Positions 1 to 5,536 of a stretch of 7,482 bases of DNA are shown in pieces. The notes below the pieces were generated by a model, which did no database searches, was not told where the DNA came from, and saw only the letters and a list, made by a program, of their open reading frames with translations. Within the stretch, counting starts at the first letter, position 1; every line of letters starts with the position of its first letter. This DNA comes from Kiritimatiellia bacterium (lineage in GTDB: Bacteria; Verrucomicrobiota; Kiritimatiellia; SLAD01): positions 1 to 7,482 of the forward strand of contig SKZA01000020.1 in assembly GCA_007127595.1 (NCBI GenBank). The letters are read 5' to 3'. The translations under genes were made by a program, and so were the position numbers.

Positions 1-28
1 TAACTATCTTCTGCCCCAGCGTTCGACT

Positions 29-92
29 CCCACGACCCCGCGCCGACGCGGGGCAGGCGCAAGGTTCATAACGCTCCGAGCGGGGTCGTGGG
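29..92. repeat. GC-rich palindrome in the leader region
   Basis: Positions 29-41 and 80-92 form a perfect 13-bp inverted repeat (CCCACGACCCCGC with its complement) separated by 38 bases. Nested in and overlapping the left arm is a second perfect hairpin: 36-42 (CCCCGCG) pairs with 47-53 across a four-base loop, so the two folds compete for the same bases. A third pairing, 11-17 (CTGCCCC) with 50-56, is also possible. No T-run follows either stem, so it is not a standard intrinsic terminator. It may be the end of an upstream transcription unit lying outside the window, a dispersed palindromic repeat, or an RNA element. The symmetry is certain; the role is unknown. Confidence 0.6.
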
Positions 93-203
93 GCGTCTGG
101 TGGGAAATGCCCGGCGTAAGGCCCTCAGCCCGCATGACATCTCTGTCTGTCGGTGCTTGCTTCCGGGCACCCACATCTTCAGATCGACGCGGTCCCATTC
201 GGG

Positions 204-212
204 TGCTATGCT
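204..212 (+). promoter_or_regulatory. Possible extended -10 promoter for the three-gene cluster
   Basis: TGcTATGCT matches an extended -10 element (TG, one base, then TATGCT against TATAAT). It lies about 30 bases before the chosen start codon of the DUF4139-like gene, which would give a short leader of roughly 20 bases. No convincing -35 hexamer sits 16-18 bases upstream, although extended -10 promoters tolerate that. This is weak motif evidence only. Confidence 0.25.
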
Positions 213-241
213 GTTCTGTAGATCATTCAGGAGCACGCTTC

Positions 242-2224
242 ATGAAAAAGTATCAAGCACTTATTGCCTTTGCCGTGTTGAGCCTCACGTGGGCGCATGC
301 GGATCTTCCGCTGCGGCACGTCACGCTATTCAACAGCGGCGTCGGCTATTTTGAACGGCAGGGCATCGTACATGGTGACGAGCTCGTTGAGCTCCAATTC
401 CAAAAGGAGCAGATCAATGACGTGATCAAATCCCTCGTCGTTATCGATCGCGATGGCGGCTCGGTGTCCGCGGTGACGTACGACGCGCCCGATCCGCTGG
501 AGCGCACACTGCGCTCGTTTGCCGTAAATCTCGCGGATAACCCGTCGATTGCCCAATTGCTGGACCGTATGCGCGGTGCGCCGGTACGCGTGAAAGCCTC
601 CGCGCGGGATCACCAAGGCCGCATTCTCGGAGTCGAACACCATCACCGCAGGGAAGGTGACACGGAACTGACCGTATCGGTCCTGAATCTTCATACCGAT
701 CAGGGCCTGCGGCCCGTGCGCCTTGATGAGGTGCAGGAGTTGGAGGTGTTGGACCCGGCCATTGCCCAGGACTTTCGAGCGGCGTTGTCCGTGTTGGCGG
801 CGCAAATGGATCAGACCCGCAAGGCCGTGCGGCTGCAGTTTGCCGGTGAAGGTGAACGCCGGATCCGCGCCGCGTACATGCTTGAAACGCCCGTTTGGAA
901 AACAAGCTATCGCTTGGTCCTCAACGATGATGAATTGCTGCTTCAGGGGTGGGCGCATGTGGCGAATATGACGGATGACGACTGGGACGACGTGCATGTA
1001 TCGCTTGTGTCCGGTCGGCCGATCTCGTTTATCCAGAATCTGTATGACCCTATCTACGTAAAGCGGCCTGAAGTGAAAATGGAACTCTTTGATGGGATCA
1101 CCCCGCAGGAATATGCGCGAAGGGTAGATGCTATGCAGGTAGACTCTCCACTGACCATGCGGGGTTTATATTCCGCGAGGGCTGCACCGGGCCGGGCGCG
1201 TATGTTAGGGGCCGATGCACGTATGGACTTTGAATTACAGGCGCCGGCGGCCGTCGGTGAGGAGGCAGGTGAACTCTTTCAATACGTCGTTGCCGATCCG
1301 GTCAGTATTCCACGTCAATCGTCGGCCATGTTGCCGATCGTTCAAACGACGGTGGAAGGGAAGCCCTTGTCCATTTACAATGAGAACGTGCATAAGCGCC
1401 ATCCCCTCAACGGTCTCGAGATGAAGAACACGTCGGACGTGTACCTCATGCAGGGGCCGGTAACCGTATTTGAGGGCGGAATCTATGCGGGGGACGCGCG
1501 CCTGCCGGATACGCGAATGGGAGAATCGCGACTGCTGTCGTATGCCGTGGATCTCGCCACCGACGTTTCGGCCGAGTGGCTGAGCGGGCCTCGGGAAATC
1601 GTGCAGATGCGTATCGTTCATAATTCGCTGTTTGCACAACGTGAGCATCAACAGACCACGACATACCAGATTCGTAACGTGCGGGACCGGGATCGTCTAT
1701 TGATCCTCGAACACCCGTATACGCCCGGTTGGGACCTCATCATGCCGGAAGAGGAACCCGAGCGCACGTCCGACGTGTATCGTTTCCGCGTGCCGCTAAC
1801 GGCGAACGAATCGAAAGAGTTTTCCGTGACCACGCGTCAAGTGCAGGAGCAAGAGATCAGCTTGAGCACCTTGCGACCGAGCCGTATAGAGTTCTACCTG
1901 CGACAAACCGACGCCTTGACGCCTGAGCTGAGGGATGCCTTGCGAGAGTTGGCGGCGCGACAGCAGGAGCTTGCCGATTTAACGCGCCGCCGTGAAGGTC
2001 TTGAAACAAACATCGCGGAGATCACGAAAGAACAGGAGCGCATCCGCCAGAACATGGCCGTCGTGCAGCGTCCGTCGGAAAGCTTCTCCATGTGGGAACG
2101 GAAATTGATTGAACAGGAACGGGAATTGGAGAGACTAAATAGCGAGTTGCGGGAAGTCCGCGAAGCGGAACTGGACAAAACCCGTCAACTCAACGATTGG
2201 TTGGCGCAACTTACGGTGGAGTAG
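242..2224 (+). CDS. Secreted DUF4139-like protein with C-terminal coiled coil
   Basis: This predicted 660-residue exported protein has no known biochemical function. The start at 242 is preferred over the longer frame from 107 because AGGAG lies at 229-233 (8 bases before the ATG) and the protein then opens with a clear signal peptide: MKK, a hydrophobic core to about residue 17, and AHA at 18-20 with cleavage likely before Asp21. The mature N-terminus (about 21-70) is a beta-rich region with an LFNSGVGYF motif. Residues about 210-270 carry VWKTSYRLVL (218-227), then a GWAHVANMTDDDW stretch and VSLVSGRPISF (253-263). This arrangement is what I recognise from DUF4139 / mucoidy-inhibitor-A-like proteins. 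Residues about 561-655 are rich in Glu, Arg, Leu and Gln in a heptad-like pattern, so a long coiled coil is likely. It is the first gene of a tight cluster, 9 bases from a small membrane protein. Family call moderately sure; function unknown. Confidence 0.75.
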   Translation: MKKYQALIAFAVLSLTWAHADLPLRHVTLFNSGVGYFERQGIVHGDELVELQFQKEQINDVIKSLVVIDRDGGSVSAVTYDAPDPLERTLRSFAVNLADNPSIAQLLDRMRGAPVRVKASARDHQGRILGVEHHHRREGDTELTVSVLNLHTDQGLRPVRLDEVQELEVLDPAIAQDFRAALSVLAAQMDQTRKAVRLQFAGEGERRIRAAYMLETPVWKTSYRLVLNDDELLLQGWAHVANMTDDDWDDVHVSLVSGRPISFIQNLYDPIYVKRPEVKMELFDGITPQEYARRVDAMQVDSPLTMRGLYSARAAPGRARMLGADARMDFELQAPAAVGEEAGELFQYVVADPVSIPRQSSAMLPIVQTTVEGKPLSIYNENVHKRHPLNGLEMKNTSDVYLMQGPVTVFEGGIYAGDARLPDTRMGESRLLSYAVDLATDVSAEWLSGPREIVQMRIVHNSLFAQREHQQTTTYQIRNVRDRDRLLILEHPYTPGWDLIMPEEEPERTSDVYRFRVPLTANESKEFSVTTRQVQEQEISLSTLRPSRIEFYLRQTDALTPELRDALRELAARQQELADLTRRREGLETNIAEITKEQERIRQNMAVVQRPSESFSMWERKLIEQERELERLNSELREVREAELDKTRQLNDWLAQLTVE

Positions 2225-2233
2225 GGACGAACG

Positions 2234-2605
2234 ATGGGACAGGCGAAACAGAAAGGCGAAAAGCGTAGGCCGCCGCCCGAAGCAGTGGCGATGGAAACGG
2301 ATCTATTTTCCCGCCCGGCGACGGGTAACTACCTGACCATTGCCGCGGCCATCGTGTTGCAATTTGTGATCATCCTGCTGCCTCTCGTAGGTCCGGCGGG
2401 CTCTATTGCGCCGCACGCGCAAAAAAACTTCGTCGCGTTCCTATCCGTCCTGCTTCTGGCGATTGCCTTGAGCGCGCTGGCGGTCTATTCGAAATTCCGC
2501 CGCCGCCAGGTGGACGGAAGTCCCATGCCCTTATGGTCGCCGGCATTGCTCGTTGTTTCGCTCTTCATCCTCTTTGCGCTCTTTGCGGGGTTGTTGAGCA
2601 TCTGA
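2234..2605 (+). CDS. Small three-helix inner-membrane protein
   Basis: This 123-residue protein belongs to no family I recognise. The N-terminus is strongly basic (KQKGEKRR within the first 12 residues), followed by three hydrophobic spans at about residues 33-53, 66-85 and 101-121. The loop between the second and third spans is basic (SKFRRRQ). By the positive-inside rule the N-terminus and that loop are cytoplasmic and the C-terminus, which ends right after the third span, is outside. The gene starts 9 bases after the DUF4139-like gene with a weak GGGA motif at 2225-2228 and ends 10 bases before lhgO, so co-translation with both is likely. Its closeness to a secreted coiled-coil protein suggests, but does not show, that the two act together at the envelope. 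Confidence 0.75.
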   Translation: MGQAKQKGEKRRPPPEAVAMETDLFSRPATGNYLTIAAAIVLQFVIILLPLVGPAGSIAPHAQKNFVAFLSVLLLAIALSALAVYSKFRRRQVDGSPMPLWSPALLVVSLFILFALFAGLLSI

Positions 2606-2615
2606 CGCTCCCCCC

Positions 2616-3812
2616 ATGCCGCAACACGACATAGCAATCATTGGCGGCGGCATCGTCGGGCTGGCCACCGCCATGGCGTTGACGCGGAAGGGGTGTCGCA
2701 ACATTGTCGTCTTGGAAGCCGAACCCCGTCTCGCCTCTCATCAAACCGGACACAACAGCGGCGTGATCCATGCCGGCTTGTATTACAAGCCCGGCTCGCT
2801 CAAAGCGCGGCTCTGTGTCGAAGGACGCGACGCGCTGTGCCGGTTCTGCGATGAACATAATGTTCCGTTTGAGCGCTGTGGGAAAGTGGTCGTGGCGGTG
2901 ACCGACGACGAACGTCCCGCGCTGGATGAGCTGGAGCGAAGGGGGAAGGCAAATGGGTTAACGGATATCCGGCGGGTGTCACCGGAGGAAATGCGCGAGC
3001 GCGAACCGCATGTCAGCGGGGTGGCCGGTTTGCTTGTGCCTTATACGGGCATTGTGGATTTTGTGCAGGTCGCGGAGGCATATGCACGACTCATTCGCGA
3101 AGAGGGCGTGGACATCAGGACGGGCGCGGCGGTTTCTTTGATCCATCCGGAGTCGGGCGGATTTCGGTTCATGACGGAGTCGGGCGAATTCAAGGCGCGC
3201 AGCCTGATCAACTGTGCCGGACTGTATTCCGACCGCATCGCGCGCATGGCCGGCCTCCGGCCGGACGTACGGATCATTCCGTTTCGCGGGACGTATGTCG
3301 CACTGACTTCGGAAGCCGAGCGGTTAGTGCGTCACTTGATCTATCCGGTGCCCGACCCGCAGTTTCCTTTTTTGGGCGTACATTTCACGCGGATGATCGG
3401 AGGCGGAGTGGAGGCCGGTCCGAACGCCGTACTGACGTTCCGTAGGAATTGGTATGAGCCGGGCGACGATGGCGCGCGCGATTTCAGCATGTTCCGCTAT
3501 GGCGGGTTCTGGAGGATGGTCCGCAAATACGGCAGGGTCGGCGCCCGCGAGTTGTGGCGATCGAGATCTCAAGCGTCGTTTGTACGGGCGCTGCAACGGT
3601 TGATTCCGGAGATTCGCGCCGAGGACGTGAAACCGCATGGCTCGGGTATCCGCGCCCAGGCGGTGGCCCGGGACGGAGCGTTGGTGGACGACTTCCGCAT
3701 TATGGAGGCTAACCGCCAGATCCATGTACTCAACGCGCCATCTCCCGCCGCCACGGCCTCGATCAGTATCGGCCGTGTCATTGCAGAGAAGGCTGCGGAA
3801 CGGTTTTCGTAG
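2616..3812 (+). CDS. lhgO: L-2-hydroxyglutarate oxidase (FAD-dependent)
   Basis: LhgO-family enzymes oxidise L-2-hydroxyglutarate to 2-oxoglutarate using FAD and pass electrons to the respiratory chain. They remove a by-product of 2-oxoglutarate-reducing enzymes or complete glutarate/lysine breakdown. The 398-residue product has the normal family length. The N-terminal Rossmann motif is IIGGGIVGLATAMAL (residues 8-22), with acidic Glu34 ending the second strand (VVLE) for FAD ribose binding. The family-typical segment HNSGVIHAGLYY spans residues 46-57. The C-terminal FAD-closing segment contains SPAATASISIG, close to the usual SPGAT..IG. The ATG at 2616 directly precedes the Rossmann strand. 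It has no clear Shine-Dalgarno sequence (CCCCCC sits just before it), so translation probably depends on coupling to the upstream gene, 10 bases away. Alternative substrates within the DAO superfamily are possible, but the HxGLYY signature favours LhgO. Confidence 0.88.
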   Translation: MPQHDIAIIGGGIVGLATAMALTRKGCRNIVVLEAEPRLASHQTGHNSGVIHAGLYYKPGSLKARLCVEGRDALCRFCDEHNVPFERCGKVVVAVTDDERPALDELERRGKANGLTDIRRVSPEEMREREPHVSGVAGLLVPYTGIVDFVQVAEAYARLIREEGVDIRTGAAVSLIHPESGGFRFMTESGEFKARSLINCAGLYSDRIARMAGLRPDVRIIPFRGTYVALTSEAERLVRHLIYPVPDPQFPFLGVHFTRMIGGGVEAGPNAVLTFRRNWYEPGDDGARDFSMFRYGGFWRMVRKYGRVGARELWRSRSQASFVRALQRLIPEIRAEDVKPHGSGIRAQAVARDGALVDDFRIMEANRQIHVLNAPSPAATASISIGRVIAEKAAERFS

Positions 3813-3848
3813 CTCCCTGCTCGAGGTGGGAACTGTGCGTCCCGCAGG

Positions 3849-3868
3849 TGCGCATGCGCGTCAACTTA
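3849..3868 (+). repeat. Left terminal inverted repeat
   Basis: This is a 20-base arm reading TGCGCATGCG then CGTCAACTTA. It is the exact reverse complement of 4092-4111. It contains the 10-bp self-palindrome GCGCATGCGC (3850-3859) followed by GTCAACTT (3860-3867), which recurs as a direct repeat at 4041-4048. Confidence 0.9.
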
Positions 3869-3891
3869 ATGGCCTGATCGACATAACGCCC

Positions 3892-3912
3892 CCCACGGCC
3901 TTGTGCCGTGGG
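3892..3912. repeat. Left internal hairpin
   Basis: CCCACGGC (3892-3899) pairs perfectly with GCCGTGGG (3905-3912) around the loop CTTGT. The same stem recurs at 4055-4077, and the 13 bases leading into both left arms are identical (CGCCCCCCACGGC at 3887-3899 and 4051-4063). This points to a duplicated end structure rather than chance. Confidence 0.8.
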
Positions 3913-4054
3913 AGCGGAAAGGATGAGGATAGTCGGATCTTTCGGTCTGGCCGGAGCCTGGACAGGAGCGAATGAAGACGTGAACGTCCCAGATTCGCTC
4001 TACACAGGCTCATGTAGGCTGATGCTGAATTCCTTTCTCAGTCAACTTGTCGCC

Positions 4055-4077
4055 CCCCACGGCTCAAGGCCGTGGGG
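4055..4077. repeat. Right internal hairpin
   Basis: CCCCACGGC (4055-4063) pairs perfectly with GCCGTGGGG (4069-4077) around the loop TCAAG. It is the second copy of the left hairpin, with a changed loop and one extra pair. A GC-rich stem of this kind near the right end is what one expects of an IS200/IS605-type right end, though that assignment is an inference. The following bases are not T-rich, so it is unlikely to be a plain terminator. Confidence 0.8.
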
Positions 4078-4091
4078 ACGCGGCATACTTA

Positions 4092-4111
4092 TAAGTTGAC
4101 GCGCATGCGCA
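4092..4111 (-). repeat. Right terminal inverted repeat
   Basis: This is the exact reverse complement of 3849-3868. Its AAGTTGAC (4093-4100) can also pair locally with GTCAACTT at 4041-4048, enclosing the right hairpin, so two mutually exclusive folds are possible. It ends 67 bases before the kamA start codon. Confidence 0.9.
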
Positions 4112-4178
4112 GGGACGGGGCGCTACGAGCGGGGTGGCTTCTCCGTGACATCCGCATCATCCGTGGTAAAAAAGGCCC

Positions 4179-5339
4179 ATGATTTCTGCCCGGACATCCA
4201 CTGAATCAGCCTCGAAAGACCGCAGCGCGTTCAGGCGATGCTTTTATCCCGACGTCTCCGCCCGCGAATGGAACGATTGGCGCTGGCAATTACGCAACCG
4301 CATTCGGGATCTCGAAGGTCTGGAACGGATCTTTCCGCTGACCGACGACGAGCGTGCGGCGGTGTTGCGTCGGCAGGGTGCGTTGCCGGTGGGTTTCACC
4401 CCGTACTACGCGTCGCTGATTTCGCGTGACGATCCGGCTGATCCGATCCGGAAGACCATGATCCCCGTGCAGGCCGAATTCGTCCGATCGTCCGGCGAAA
4501 TGGACGACCCGCTCGGCGAAGACCCGCGCAGTCCGGTCCCCGGCCTGGTACATACCTATCCGGATAAAGTGCTGTTTCTCGTTACGGATTTCTGTGCAAC
4601 GTATTGTCGCTATTGCACGCGCTCGCGACTGGTCGGCGCTGGGGAATACCTGCCCGATCGCGCATTATGGGAACAGGCGCTTGCCTATATCCGCGAACAT
4701 CGCGAGGTGCGCGACGTCCTGCTGTCCGGCGGCGATCCATTGATCCTGTCCGACGAGCGGCTCGAATGGTTGCTCGCGCGCCTGCACGAGATTCCGCACG
4801 TGGAGTTCCTGCGCATTGGCACGAAGATACCCGCCGTCATGCCGCAACGCATTACGGCGGGCCTCGTGAAGATGCTGAAGAAGTATCATCCGCTCTTTTT
4901 CAGTATCCATTTCACGCATCCCGCGGAACTCACGCCGGAAACGGCCCGCGCCTGCGCGCGCCTCGCCGATGCCGGCATCCCGTTGGGCAGCCAGACGGTG
5001 CTACTTGCAGGTGTGAACGATCATCCCGCGGTGATGAAGGCACTCATGCTTGGGCTGCTTAAGATGCGCGTGAAACCCTACTATTTGCATCAGTGCGACG
5101 CCGTGGCGGGCTCGGCTCATTTCCGCACGCCGATCTCGACGGGTAAAGACATCATCCGCTCCTTGCACGGCTTCACCACCGGTTACGCCGTGCCGACCTA
5201 TATGCTCGACGCCCCCGGCGGCGGCGGGAAAGTACCGCTCTCGCCGGACTACATCGAAGGCAGGGAAGGGGACACCGTTCTGGTGCGAAACCATGAGGGG
5301 AGCAAGTACCGATACGTGGATGGAGGGGAGAACGTTTAA
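4179..5339 (+). CDS. kamA: Lysine 2,3-aminomutase (radical SAM, PLP-dependent)
   Basis: This enzyme converts L-lysine to L-beta-lysine with S-adenosylmethionine, a [4Fe-4S] cluster and pyridoxal phosphate. The product feeds lysine fermentation or osmolyte/antibiotic synthesis. The 386-residue protein is a little shorter than clostridial KamA (about 416). The N-terminal WNDWRWQLRNRI (31-42) is typical of the family. The cluster motif is Cys139-x3-Cys143-x2-Cys146, followed by Arg148, equivalent to the substrate-carboxylate arginine. Asp307 (HQCD) and Asp344 (LDAPGGGGK) match the two aspartates that bind the lysine amino group, and Lys351 is the PLP lysine. All lysine-specific residues known to me are present, so true aminomutase activity is likely, although the EF-P-modifying paralogue EpmB shares many of them. 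AAGG at 4172-4175 is very close to the ATG, so the exact start is uncertain. No beta-lysine acetyltransferase gene (ablB) is adjacent. Confidence 0.88.
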   Translation: MISARTSTESASKDRSAFRRCFYPDVSAREWNDWRWQLRNRIRDLEGLERIFPLTDDERAAVLRRQGALPVGFTPYYASLISRDDPADPIRKTMIPVQAEFVRSSGEMDDPLGEDPRSPVPGLVHTYPDKVLFLVTDFCATYCRYCTRSRLVGAGEYLPDRALWEQALAYIREHREVRDVLLSGGDPLILSDERLEWLLARLHEIPHVEFLRIGTKIPAVMPQRITAGLVKMLKKYHPLFFSIHFTHPAELTPETARACARLADAGIPLGSQTVLLAGVNDHPAVMKALMLGLLKMRVKPYYLHQCDAVAGSAHFRTPISTGKDIIRSLHGFTTGYAVPTYMLDAPGGGGKVPLSPDYIEGREGDTVLVRNHEGSKYRYVDGGENV

Positions 5340-5353
5340 CGGGCTGTTGCCCG
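5340..5353 (+). terminator. Weak hairpin after kamA
   Basis: CGGGC-TGTT-GCCCG begins on the base after the kamA stop codon. The nearest T-run (CGTTTT, about 5362-5366) is roughly 10 bases past the stem, so it is a poor intrinsic terminator by itself. Its core, GGGCTGTTGCCC, reappears with one change on the opposite strand at 5522-5533, just after the convergent methyltransferase gene. Confidence 0.35.
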
Positions 5354-5372
5354 GCCCGAATCGTTTTCGAGT

Positions 5373-5431
5373 GAAGAAACGCCTGACGGCGTCCCTACAA
5401 ACAACCCGTTCGTAGGGTCGCCGTAAGGCGA
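5373..5431. repeat. Palindromic intergenic repeat, copy 1
   Basis: The unit comprises a 39-nt core (5373-5411) and a downstream arm. It can fold as three abutting hairpins: ACGCC-tgac-GGCGT (5379-5392), CCCTAC with GTAGGG (5393-5398 with 5412-5417), and TCGCC-gtaa-GGCGA (5418-5431, a GNRA-type loop). The outer arms are also complementary to each other at about 17 of 20 positions (5379-5398 against 5412-5431), giving one long imperfect cruciform as an alternative. It resembles dispersed REP-like bacterial repeats in size, position and symmetry. Confidence 0.75.
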
Positions 5432-5454
5432 TGAACTCCACCGCCCCCCCGCAG

Positions 5455-5509
5455 GAAGAACCGCCTCACGGCGGCCCTACAAACACCCCGTTCAAGATGC
5501 CGTAAGGCG
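5455..5509. repeat. Palindromic intergenic repeat, copy 2
   Basis: The core at 5455-5493 repeats copy 1 (5373-5411) over 39 nt with a handful of substitutions. The small hairpin is now CCGCC-tcac-GGCGG: relative to copy 1 the terminal pair changed from A-T to C-G on both sides, a compensatory change. The GTAGGG arm that closes the middle stem of copy 1 is absent here, so this copy is partly degenerate. The GCCGTAAGGCG motif is conserved at 5499-5509 (5420-5430 in copy 1). Confidence 0.75.
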
Positions 5510-5520
5510 CTCGATTGATT

Positions 5521-5534
5521 TGGGCAATAGCCCA
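5521..5534 (-). terminator. Weak hairpin after the methyltransferase gene
   Basis: Read on the minus strand, TGGGC-TATT-GCCCA lies two bases beyond the methyltransferase stop codon and is followed by AAATCAATC, with no real T-run. Position suggests a terminator role, but the sequence is a weak match. It mirrors the hairpin after kamA at 5340-5353. Confidence 0.35.
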
Positions 5535-5536
5535 CG

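Larger units (their letters stand above)
3849..4111. mobile_element. Palindromic MITE-like element or structured RNA
   Basis: The ends, 3849-3868 and 4092-4111, are a perfect 20-bp inverted repeat whose outer part (GCGCATGCGC) is itself a palindrome. Inside are two short hairpins with the same stem, CCCACGGC at 3892-3912 and CCCCACGGC at 4055-4077, each with a five-base loop. A nested central stem comprises 3917-3923 with 4031-4037, 3954-3960 with 4005-4011, 3966-3973 with 3993-4000, and 3977-3980 with 3985-3988 around a TGAA loop. No open reading frame of note is present and no clear target-site duplication flanks it. Subterminal hairpins are typical of IS200/IS605 (TnpB) elements and their non-autonomous derivatives, but those normally lack terminal inverted repeats. 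A classical MITE or a large non-coding RNA are alternatives. The symmetry is certain and the class is inferred. Confidence 0.55.
3813..4178. other. 366-bp non-coding gap between lhgO and kamA
   Basis: No convincing gene lies here. The short open frames (for example 3908-4099) lack a ribosome binding site and run through perfect palindromes. Most of the gap is the palindromic element at 3849-4111. The inverted symmetry continues imperfectly outward: GTCCC at 3839-3843 mirrors GGGAC at 4112-4116, and GCTCG at 3819-3823 mirrors CGAGC at 4126-4130, with spacing that differs on the two sides. The last 67 bases before kamA hold no promoter I can defend. Confidence 0.6.

Noticed and set aside
107..241. 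Longer N-terminus for the DUF4139-like protein, starting at 107
   Set aside because: The extra 45 residues would precede a good signal peptide and lack a ribosome binding site, whereas the ATG at 242 has AGGAG at proper spacing.
326..997. 223-codon minus-strand open frame
   Set aside because: It lies wholly antisense to the well-supported DUF4139-like gene, and its translation shows no recognisable domain or start signal.
4088..4095. CTTATAAG as a -10 box
   Set aside because: It is a short palindrome with no matching -35 sequence upstream.
3908..4099. 63-codon open frame inside the palindromic element, possibly a TnpB C-terminal remnant
   Set aside because: It has no ribosome binding site, runs through the right hairpin and into the terminal repeat, and shows no TnpB zinc-finger or catalytic motif. 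The similarity is only to the general style of such ends.
4096..4101. TTGACG in the right terminal repeat as an outward -35 box driving kamA
   Set aside because: No acceptable -10 hexamer lies 16-19 bases downstream, where the sequence is GC-rich.
3844..4113. GCAGG at both sides of the element (3844-3848 and 4109-4113) as a target-site duplication
   Set aside because: The right copy overlaps the terminal inverted repeat, and a five-base match is too weak to call.
4121..4135. CGCTACGAGCGGGGT resembles CGCTCCGAGCGGGGT at 72-86 (14 of 15 bases)
   Set aside because: About one such match is expected by chance in a GC-rich window of this size, and the flanking similarity does not extend cleanly.
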